DNA of 59,029 bases, taken from contig JAQGDQ010001155.1 in NCBI GenBank assembly GCA_030141605.1, forward strand, positions 1 through 59,029, written 5' to 3'. The DNA is from Tubiluchus corallicola. Its lineage: Eukaryota; Priapulida; Priapulimorpha; Priapulimorphida; Tubiluchidae. This document shows positions 39,501-51,500 of the stretch, piece by piece. Position 1 is the stretch's first letter, and each line of letters opens with the position of its first letter. The notes beneath the pieces were generated by a model. That model saw only the letters and a list, made by a program, of their open reading frames with translations. It was not told the origin of the DNA and did not search any database. The translations under genes were made by a program, and so were the position numbers.

Positions 39501-42500
39501 ATAGATGCCATGTTCTAATACCAATTGTGTTGTCTGTTATTCATCAAACAATGGGCATGCCATGTTCTAATACAAATTCTGTGGTCTGTTGCTCATCAAA
39601 CAATGAATGCCATGTTCTAATACAAATTTTATGGTCTATTGAATGGCAAACAATTTGTGCCATGTTCTAATACAAATTCTATGGTCTATTCAAATTCTAT
39701 GGTCTATTGAATGGCAAAAAATGAGTGCCATGTTCTAATACAAATTCTATGGTCTATTGAATGGCAAACAATGGATGCCATGTTCTCTAATAAAAATTCT
39801 GTGGTCTATTGAATGGCAAACAATGGGTGCCATGTTCTAATACAAATTCTATGGTCTACTAAATAGCAAACAATGGGTGCCAAGCTCTAATACAAATTCT
39901 ATGGTCTATTGAATGGCAAACAATGGGCACCATGTTCTAATACAAATTCTGTGGTCTGTTGCTCATCAAACAATGAATGCCATGTTCTAATACAAATTCT
40001 ATGGTCTATTGAATGGCAAACAATGGGTGCCAAGCTCTAATACAAATTCTATGGTCTATTGAATGGCAAACAATGGGCACCATGTTCTAATACAAATTCC
40101 ATTGTCTATTGAATGGCAAACAATGGGCACCATGTTCTAATACAAATTCTATGGTCTATTTAATGGCAAACAATGGGCACCATGTTCTAATACAAATTCC
40201 ATTGTCTATTGAATGGCAAGCAATGGGCACCATGTTCTAATACAAATTCCATTGTCTGTTGAATGGCAAAAAATGAGTGCCTTGTTCTACAACGAAAAAC
40301 AATAAAATGAACAAATCACAAATGTTGCTTCTGAACACCTTCTAAATTTATCAGAACACATTTTTCTTGTTCGGTTCTTAAAATATTATTTTTGTTCTTC
40401 ACTTAGGTCAGGCAGTTTTAGTTCTGACTGGATTGATGTAACTAGTGACAATTCGGGATCAGCACCGTCATCAGTTCATGGGTCGCCTAGCATCTCTTCA
40501 AGATCCATAGCTGGGTCGCCGTCTGTTCACAGGCATTGTAAACCCTCTCACATTCCGGTTCCGTCGTGCCGTCCTACGCAATCTGGTCTTCGTATGCCCT
40601 CCTTGTTGCAACAACAATTAGGCGACCTACAAACAAAAGAAGCAGAGATTGCGAAGTTAAACCAAAATCTGGAAGAAATTAAAAAGGTGTGTACAGCAAG
40701 TTATAAAAAAACTCTTCTCTTCTCTCTTCCCTTCTCTTCTCTCTTCCCTTTTCTTCTCTTCTCTTCTCTCTTCCCTTCTTTTCTCTCTTCTCTTCTCTTC
40801 TCTTCTCTCTTCCCTTCTCTTCTCTCTTCCCTTGTTTTCTCTCTTCCTTCTCTTCTCTTCTCTTCTCTTCTCCTCTTCTCTTCTCTCTTCCCTTCTCTTC
40901 TCTCTTCCCTTCTCTTTTCTCTTCCCTTTTCTTCTCTTCTCTTCTCTCTTCCCTTCTCTTCTCTCTTCCCTTGTTTTCTCTCCCTTTTCTTCTCTTCTCT
41001 CTTCCCTTCTCTTTTCTCTTCCCTTCTCTTCTCTTCTCTTCTCTTCTCTTTTCTCCTCTCGTCTCCTCCCCTACTCACCTCCTCTATCCTCTCCTCTCCT
41101 TTCTCTCCTCTCCTCTCTTTTTCTCTTCTCTTCTCTTTTTCCCTCCTCTCCTCTCCATGTTCCTGGTCTGATTTGTTCTGTTCTCTTCTGCTTTATCCAT
41201 TTATTTCTATTGCAAATCACTTTTTCATTGTTTCAATTATGTCTTTTGCTGTTTTGCTAGATATTGACCTTTTTGTGTCCAGCTTGAGCATTCTTTCAAT
41301 ACACCGTCATATCCATTCCTCTTTCTATGGTCGAACTGTCAACTTTCGAGTTGTTTAATATCAGAGTGCCTGCTATATCTCTTCTAGAAATGGAACATTT
41401 CTGAAATTGTCTTAATTATTTTTGCCATAGTCAATTAGCTGACAGGCAGCACAACCTACTGTTTTCATGTTAATGAAATAAAAATAATAATTATTATTAC
41501 CTTAGATTATATTTGAATGTGTGTAATTCACTCTTTCACTGACAGGTGGCGCGACAAGACAAGTTTGAGCTGGACGTGAAGAAAAGGGAAGTGTGTGAAC
41601 TGGAGTCGGAGGTGAAAAAGCTCGGTAAATTACTCCGAAGCAGAAATGAGGAAGGTGAGGATGTTAGCATTTATGTGGATGTTTCGTTCATTATGCTGGC
41701 TGTGGCTCTTTGTCTCACCGAGGATAGATGTAGAGTGGCCAAGACACTTCTGATGGTTCACTGTCTCATCTTAACAGGTTAACCTCGGTACAGAGCCAGG
41801 TTCAAAGCCCACTACAATCATTCTGTATAAAAAATAATGTGCTGAACAGTTATTTTTGTAAGCAGAAGGCAAATTTGGGAACTAAATGTGTACTTTCATA
41901 GCAGAATCGTCCATAAGTCGGCACTTAAGCTTTTCTAGTTATTCACATATCCTGAATCTCCATTTCATGAGGATCATTTTGATACCAAGTTCATCGCTCT
42001 ATATTATTTAAAGCTGAGATAATCCACGTTGAAGTTGAGGTCCGTTTGTGTGTGCTTGCATAGGAAAATCAGCAATTAAGCTTTTCTAGTTATTCACATA
42101 TCCTGAATCTCCATTTCATGAGGATCATTTTGATACCAAGCTCATGGCTCTATGTTATTTCTAAGCTGAGATAATCCACGTTGTAGTTGAGGTGCAGGCT
42201 GCACACTGAAATACATAATCTTCAGAAAATCACTGTTAAAGTCAGCCATTGTTTTTTGTCGCGTTACTACAAGACACTTAGCAACCGCGCGAATGTTGAT
42301 TGCCATGAACCTTGCAAGAGCACATTAAAGTTGTGTTTAAATCCAGTAGATAGTTCTTTCTGATGAAGATCTGGGCTTAGCAATAGGAAAAATCCAAAGC
42401 AAAATGATTGCTTCCACGAGCTACTATCGGAGTTAGAATATACAAGTTTTTTTTACAATTGCAGTACTAGTTTCTAGACAGAAAAAGTGGGTAAGGAGTT

Positions 42501-45500
42501 ATAAATTTAGTATTTTTTGGACATTAATTTCCTGATAATTTGATACTAGAATATGAAAGTCCAATATAATTAGCATTTGTTTTTATAAAAAAATCAAGAA
42601 ATTGATATTTGACCAAATTTTTGGTATATTCTTCTATGAAGCATCATAACGTAGTTTTAATATGCCGACTTATGGACGGTTTTGGTTTGTAAACACACAA
42701 ATGTTATTTGTTTACAGGTGAGTTGATTAAAATGTTACAAGCACAAGTTGAGAGTACTCAGCTTGAGCTGGAACGACTACGGAGCGCGACGTCTCACGAT
42801 GAACTCAACGACTGTGAGAAAACTGCCTTACTCAACAGACTTTCTCTAGAGAAAGAGCATGCAGTGAACGAGGTAATAATTGAATGTATCTACTGCAGGC
42901 ACTAGAATTTTATATGGCGACTGCATTTGATCTGCAACTTTGAATTTCGTTTTCACGGTATCTATAACGCTACATTTATCTAAAGTGAATGATTCATCAC
43001 AAAAACTAGATTGTACTGTGGGCAAGAAAATAGGGAGGAGAGCTGGTACCGAATTAAAGTTTGCCTACACTTAATAAGCCTGTTAGCTTTTACAATCAAA
43101 GAACCGAACAACACAATCATTAACAAGTCACGAGGAATTATATTATAATAACTACACTAGCAGGTACAATCACAGAATCAAATAACATAATTATTATCAA
43201 TACTAAAATACCACTATACTAAAACTCAGCGGTACAATTAGCCTGACTAGCCCACAGGTCTAAATGTTCAAGGTAGACCTGTCTTACACAGCTTAAATAC
43301 AGAAAACTAGAACACTATTAGTGTAAAAGGTCATTCAGAAGCAAATAAGTACAGTAAGATTAGAGGGAAATCTAAGCTATTTTAATGTTATAACAAGCCT
43401 AACAATGGAGGGAATGAGATGAAAAAATTATGAAAGAGAGATGAGCAAGAAGACAAACAATGTAATATTTACAAGTCAAGTTAATCAAACGCGAAGTAAT
43501 TATGAGACGAACTTCGCGACATGTACAACACTTAGTAAAGCTTCTGTGGTGTGATTCACAGTTGTTTACTAAGTTGATTACTTAGTTGTCTTATTGCCTG
43601 ATCTATGCACTGACAGTAGCATCCATGACACTTAAAACAGTATACTAGTATTGAAAACCACAATTTCAACACGCTGAATACATTTTTCAACTATTAAAAT
43701 TTTTTATCTAGATTTCACACCTCCGCGGTTGTGCAAAATGATTTTTTATCCAAATCTTAACTTTTTAGGTCCGAGCAGAAGCAGAACATTGGAGCAAAAA
43801 ATTTGAAGTAGCGGATGCTGCTAGAGAGAAAGCGGAAGACACGGTAACATCGTTGTGGTCACAGCTGATTGAGCTCCAGTCTACTGTTGGCAAATACAAG
43901 GAATTGTGCGGAGACCACAATGTCCTGAAAGAGGAGGTAAAAGTGTTTATGATTATCTCTGCTAAAGAGGCTTCCTTGCTGTTTGTTTGTTTATTAACAA
44001 GGTAACAATTACTTTCAACATAGTTTTTGAAGGAATTTACAAGCCTCCACACATTTTAAATGCCCTAATCCTAACCTAACCCTAATTCTAACCTAACCCT
44101 AATCCTAACCTAGCCCTAATCTGCTTCACAAACTAATTGCTTGTGTGTGGAGAATTGCAAACTTTAGTTTAGCTTTTTTACAAGGGTGGAGAATGGGACA
44201 GGGATCTCCTTCAAACAGTTTTTACAGGGGCGGGATCATGGATCCCCTTCAATTTTGGCAAAGGTCGATTGAAAGTTTGGAGGAAGAAAATCAATGTTTA
44301 TTGATATATTAGAATCAATATTCTGTGATTAACTATAGGCTTATATTGGAAAAGTAATGTGTCACAGAGCACTGCTGAGAAATTGCAAAACTGATTTTAG
44401 CTGTTGCGGAGTAGGAGGTACCTAATGAGTATGGTTGTGGCAGGGCCAAAACTTTGCTCATGATAAGTTGAGGCATTGAACCAGCAGAGGTAAAGAGCCA
44501 GAATCAGCTCAGCAAATGAAACTGCTAGAGCATGTTTAGAACCCGCAAGTCACCCATTCATTTACTAACTACCTTTGACTTGCTTAACTTTAGTTGCTAA
44601 GCAGCCACTGTGATCTCTAGGCCATTTCTGTTATCAAATGTAGAGATGCACAAAACTCATCGTTAATAACTTCTGTTCTGTTTATGACCCACGGAGACAT
44701 TTTCCATAATTCCTGAGGAGGTATCCGTAAAGAGGAAATTAAATTTGAAACGTTTTCAGCTGCATGAACAGTCGCTGAGGAACTCTCTTGCCTCGGAGGA
44801 TATTCAGCAGCTGGAACAGACGAGCGGAGATCTACGTCAGCGATTACAGCAAGCTGAGGTTGCTCTTGATGAAGCTGACAAAGTGGCCAAAAAACTGGCC
44901 GGAGTCGAATCCCAACTAGTCGAAAAGGTACAGTTTTATTTAAAGAAATCCATGCCAATGGCTACACAGAGTTTTTAAATTCGGGTAAACATATAGTGGG
45001 TTACCAGGAAAAATATGCGTGTGCTTGCATAGCAACATCGTCTATAAATCAGCACTTAAGCTTTTCTAGTTATTCACATATCCTGAATCTCCATTTCATG
45101 AGGATCATTTTGATACCAAGTTCATCGCTCTAGGTTATTTCTAAGCTGAGATATCCACATTGAAGCTGAGGTGCAGGCTGCGCACTGAAAAACATAATCT
45201 TGAGAAAATGGCTGTTAGAGTCAGCCATTGTCAACTGCGCAAAAGATTAGATTTTTAGTATTTTTTGCAGACAAAGTTAGAAAAGACAATGGAATCTGAG
45301 ATTGAGCAGCTGAGGAAGAGTTTGCAAGCTAACGAGGAACTAACCTGCAAATATGAACAAGTGAAATCAGATTACGACGCCATGAAGAGCACGGTTAGAT
45401 TTGATTAATTTACGCGTGCTGCCATCTGTTACAGTTTTGCATTACTGACAATAACTATATGTCCAGGAATTAACATTCTCTGGCATTCGATTTGAAATGA

Positions 45501-48500
45501 ATGCGACTTTCAAATTCAAATCAAACGATATTTTAGCATTTTTTTAATCCAAATCGAATGAAATTCGGTTTTAGAGATTTTCCAGTAAATTTTCACTTCA
45601 CTAATAAAGAAGTGTTTCGCAAAGATCTTCCATATTTCTTCATTTTTATTCTGCTGTAAAAACACTTGTAATTTGTTTAAAAATTCGGCACAGAAATCGC
45701 AGTTAAATTGTGCCGATTGCATGATGTTTTAAACCAGGGGTGTGCAAATTGCGGCCCGCCGAGAGAATTTGTGCGGCCCGCGAAGAGATTTGTCAACCTA
45801 ATGAAAGTGAGGCCCTGGCGATTAATTGAGTGTATCCAGCTGAAGTCCGTGCCACGATCCCAAAGATAGTGCAGGTAGTTTTTTCTACTAGATCGGATGC
45901 CATTAACCCTTACAAGACGGTTGTAGCTTAATGTCACCGTACTACACAGACACATTACTAATATGCATTGTAATGAACAGACTGTGTGATACACATTACT
46001 AATATGCATTGTAATGAAATTACCAGTATCTGTCCTGAAAGTAGAAATACATGGTTTGTAATATAAATTTTAATAACTTCTAAAATAGTTTCTTGAGTGT
46101 AGTAGTAATGATGTACGCAGGTCGGATGCAAAAAAATCGCTATTAGGCCCTTCTGTACTTGGCTCCTTGATCAAAGTGCCTGTGACCTGCAGGAATTGCG
46201 GGAAAGTTTAATGTGGCCCGGCTAGTCAGATAATTTGCACATCCCTGTTTTAAATGTTGGAATGATGAGTTACTCGAATCCATAATTTTAGATTTGAATC
46301 GATTTTGAACTAAAAAACTCTTTTGAATCGGATTCGAATGCTCGATGCTCCCCCTGTACCATCCAGTGACATAACCCGTGAGATTGTTGATTTGTTGTTT
46401 GAAATTTTTCAGAATGCCGAAGCACACGATAAGTTGGATTCCGCAGAAACTGCCATCGCTCCACTGAGAGCCAAGGTGGCAAGATTGGCACAGAACTGCC
46501 TCCAAAAAGATGCTATTATTTACAAATTGGTGACAGAGGTAATACAAAGTGTAACGTCTTGGCAACATTTGTAACTTTGTTAGAAACTTTAAAGAACATT
46601 TAACATAAATCTTTCTTGCTTATTAATCCGTTTATTCACAAAGACTGCTGCCATCATAAGTCTAGAGGATGTAATGCCTCGTGGCTTGCCCGCTAAAAAC
46701 AGTGAGGGGAAACCTTAGTGAGCACAAACATTAAAATGTAAACCATAGATAAGAACATGTCACACAAAGATGTTTCTTTTACACGTGTTTACAAAGCAAG
46801 AATATGATGCTTAAAATTTATAATGAATTTGTAAAAAACATGTTTTCAATGTAGCAATGTTTGATTATTAAGATAATTGAAAACAGATATAAATATCATA
46901 TATTACCAGAGTTGAATATCGAAGCTTAGTTGATAAGTACTCTGCCCAGTGTAAGAGTAATCACATCTGTGACAAATAACATTGCCAGATTAGAAAATTA
47001 GAAATACGGGACAATCTTTTTATATATTACTATATGAATATATTTATACATGCAGACACACCCAGACGAATATATTATATAAAAGTAGAGACACAGGTTA
47101 AAAACATAAAGCAAGTTTCACACATGTAGAAAACATGCCAATTTTGTTTACACTTCTAGCATCACTAATTTCCTCACTACATTTGGGTTATTTTCATGAA
47201 AAAAATCTGAGAAAAGAAAGTCTAATTACTTAGAAAGTTACAACTAAAAACCGTAAGAAGGTAATAAAAATATATTTTTATTACAAAATTCGATAATGAA
47301 CTAAACACGGGTTCCTGGTGTCCCTGAAAGGCCAGTACAGGACACGGGACAAAATTATGAAATATGTGACGTGTTCCATATATAACGGACGTCTGACGGC
47401 CCTGGTGACAAATGAATACAGACGTAACATGAACTGACTACAGCGACTTCAAAATACTTCTCTTTTTCTTCACAATGCAGTACAGAAGTTATTACGATCC
47501 TGCTAGTTTATCTGTCATTATTACCCCTCCATACCTCCCCTTTTAATGTGGTATCTCATTCTAATTTCACAGGTGCAGCAGTTTCACAAAGGCAATTCAA
47601 ATGATGTACTGCGCGAAATTGAACAGAACCTGTTAAACTGTGATAGAGAGGATTATATGAGGCCATTCTCAAATGTGAATGTTGTGCCAAAGGTAAGAAA
47701 CTTGAACAATTTATGTTTTAACTTATTAAAACAAACTGTATTTGTAGTAGAAGATAAACTATTGGAAGCTCAAAATTTAATTAGGATAAATGCCCCTTAA
47801 TGTGGATGTTGTGGTGGGACTGATACCTATCTCATTATAATGCATTTTTGGGTTTTGCCGATAGTCACAGAAAATCCCGCGACTGGTTATTTTGCAGTTT
47901 ACATTTTCATACTTTTACATCGTGTCTCTGCTGAACTTCTTTCTAATTCATTTCTTTTCTCTTTTTCTCTATCTCTGGCTATTATTTTATCTTAACTACT
48001 CCCTGTTTTTCTATAATTCTCTCTCTTGTAAATTAAGTGGTTTTTTTCCACTTTTCATGGTGATCTTACAAGTTTTGCTTCTTGACCACCAGGCAGCATT
48101 TATTTCTTGTTGACAAACTATTATGTAGTTTAGTAACTAGGTTAATACACATCTGTTAAATTTTTGTAATTATATTTGGAATTTTTTCCCTAACTATACC
48201 ATGCTATAGTATACTAATGTAGTTCTGTTACAATTATTGTAACTATATTTCATTTTCTATTTATAGGGCATAATAGTTAAAGATAATAATGCAAATTGTA
48301 ATGTAAAAATACATGCTGAAGTGATAATAAATTGCAATTACAATTACAATTACAATTATTAAGGTTAGTTTTTAAAGATGAGACACTGAACCATCAGAGG
48401 CATCTTTGTCATGTTCTCGTACAAATGCTTGCTCCATGAACCAGGTAAACATCAGAATCATTATGAAGATGAGATCATTCCGGTGGTCACCCATTCCTTC

Positions 48501-51500
48501 GTCGACCAGCATTGCCATTGCTGAACTGTAATTCCCCTTTCTACTTTTCTTGTGTATTTAGACTATTGGTTACCGATATTGTTTTTTAATTTGGACTAAC
48601 TCTTTACATCTTTGTATGTGACGTATTATTAATATGCTTTATCCCTGTTAGTAAATAAATTCAATTCAATTCAAATTTCTTGTGTACATTTTTCTAGATG
48701 CTCTCGGGAGCGCGTTTTCGAAGCCCTTCTCCGGCTGACAGTATCACCTCTAACACGACAGACCAGGAGAAGCTGCTTGACCACAGAGCCAAAGCGTTTG
48801 CGCACTTGTCCAGACGAGGCGAGTTCGACGCTTTCACTTATATATCGTCTCTATCCTCGTCGCCGTTTAAACAACTGAGTCTGCCTTCGGGATTAGATAA
48901 AATTGGATTGAAAGATTGTCATACGAAGCACGGAGAAGAGAATTGTAACAATGCACCAAGTTGCGCTGCGCTCCCAAAAACTTCAAGCGGTACAGCTAAC
49001 ATTGCTTTCTGTGCGGTCAGCGATTACGATCCTACAAAATTGTCCCGTAGCAAACATCCGCACTTAGAAATTCCTCTTACGAAAGGAGAAAATGTGCAGA
49101 TAGTAGGACCAATGGACTCTAACGGGTACCTCATGGCCATTGCTAATGGAAAGACAGGTCTCGTACCGGGGAATTATTTGATTCCCATTAGAGATGGTGC
49201 AAGGGTGCAGGACAATTCGGGGTCTAACAGTGCAAACGTAAAACCAGCCGGCAGCGAAACGGAATCTCAATCGACGAAGAACGAAATGTCGTTCCAAAAG
49301 ACGGATTCTGGATACGCAGGTAGTCAGAGCAGCTCGGTGCCTGTGGTACTCCCTCCAAGTAATCTGAGAATTGAGAAGGTAATTGATGGTGGTGCAAAGG
49401 ACAGAAAGAATCTTTTAGTGAGTTGGAATCCACCGGAAGATGTCGAGGATGTAGTCGAATATAAGGTAGAGATGTAACTGTTTATGTTAAACTGATCTTT
49501 AATCGTGTGCTTGCATATCAACATTGTCCATAAGTCGGCAATTAAGCTTTTCTGGTTACTCACATATCCTGAATCTCCATTTCACGAGGATCATTTTGAT
49601 ACCAAGTTCATCACTCTATGTTATTTGTAAGCTGAGATAATCCACGTTGAAGTTGAGATGCAGGCTACGCAGTGAAAAACATAATCTTAAAAAAATCGCT
49701 GTTAAAGTTGGCCATTGTTTTTGTTGTGTTTCTACAAAACACTTAGCAACCTCACAAATGTTGTTTGCTACGGTCTTTACAAGAGCACATTGAAGTTATG
49801 TTTAAATCCAGTAGATGATGAAGATCTGGGCTTGGCAACAGAAAAAACCCGAAGCAAAATGACTGCTTTCAGGAGCTACTACTGGTGCTTGAAAATACAA
49901 GTTTTTTTTACAATTTGAGTACTAATTTCTAAACAGAAAAGTGGATAAGGAGTTATAGAATTTAATTTTTAGTGTTTTTTGAAGACTTTCTTGATAATTT
50001 GATGCTAAAATATAAATAAAAATCCAATAAGTTTAGCGTTAGTTTTTATGAAATACGGAAAATTTGACCAAATAATTGGATCATTCTACTTTGAAGCATC
50101 ATAACATAATTTTAACTTCGGCGACTTATGGACGGTTTTGGTTTGCAAGCACCCGATGAGTCACTTTTTTATTATTTTTATGTGATTTTTCCGAGTTGAT
50201 ACATGGCGAATACGTAAAACTCGTTTGTTTGTTTTCAAAATTGCTTGTGTGGCTCACAATGCTTTGTTTAACAATTGCAATTATTGATAAAGCAAATTAC
50301 TTTCATTTAAAGTACTAGAATGTACTTTAGTACTGTGTTGCCACCTGTCTGTGTTAAATGGCCATTTCTCATTTCAGATATTTGTTAACGGTAAACATCA
50401 TCAGACGCTGTGTGGGAACAACGCCCGTCGAGCGTTAATTAAAGGGTTAGATGTCAGTCAGTGTCAGCACATCATACTGTACGCACTGTCAGCTGATGGG
50501 AAGATGTCCCTCGGGACAGACGTCGTCTTTAACGGAATACCAAAACAACAGTCTTCTTCTTCTGCCGATAACAAAGAGGATAAGTGGGAAAAACTGGAAA
50601 AGACTTTGGTAAGTATTGATTTTTTTCTACATTGTTGAAGCCATTGTTAACACCTTTTGTGAATATATGTGTGTGCTTTACTCATGTCTTTAGATTATTC
50701 ATCTCTGGATATTTTGCTCATGATATTCGGTGTTGTATCTTTTTCTGTGTAGAAATTTGGCAAATTTGTCAGTATAAATACAGTGTTCCCTCTCTACTTT
50801 GCTGTTCGTTTATCGCGGACTCACTGTTTCGCGGGTTTTCAAAAATATTAATGTAAAATATTTATTGCGGTATTTTCGCTGTTTTCTTGGGTTTTTGTTG
50901 TACTCCGTGTAAAGTATTTTTGCACGTGCGTAGTGCGTATTGTACAGTAATGTACAGATTTGTTGAATTTTGCATAAAAAAATCACAAAATGTATAAAAA
51001 TATATTAAAAATATTAATTCTAACATTAAAAGAATATTATGAATGATAAAAAATTACCAGTTACAGTAAATAATGTATTTATTTGGCGGATGAATACACT
51101 CCAAAAACGAAATGTAGTACTTTTGCCCGCTGGAGATGCTACTTGCCGATGTGAGATTGTAAGAGTTTAAAACATTTTTATGAACATTTAAGTAACTTAA
51201 ACTTTTTAAAAGGTACATGTACAGTATGGGAAAAGTTATTTTATGAATGTGAAAGGGTTATGTACAAGAGTGTGGGGAGGGTTTATAAAGACTTAAAATA
51301 ATGTATGACTACTACAATAAGTATAGGGTCCCTACTTAGCGGAAATTCACCTATCGCAGTTGGGTCTGGAATGGAACACCCGCGAAGTGAGGGAATGCTG
51401 TATTTGCTAACTTTATTACTGGTTATGTTTTTGTAGATATTAGTCCAATGCAAGTGGAAGTCTTTATTTGCATTGGGGGGAGGGGGGGGGGGGTTGTGCT

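Noticed and set aside
40594-41358. 254-codon frame extending exon 15
   Set aside because: After the donor at 40687 it is only the TTCTC polypyrimidine tract; a clear gtgtgt donor ends the exon.
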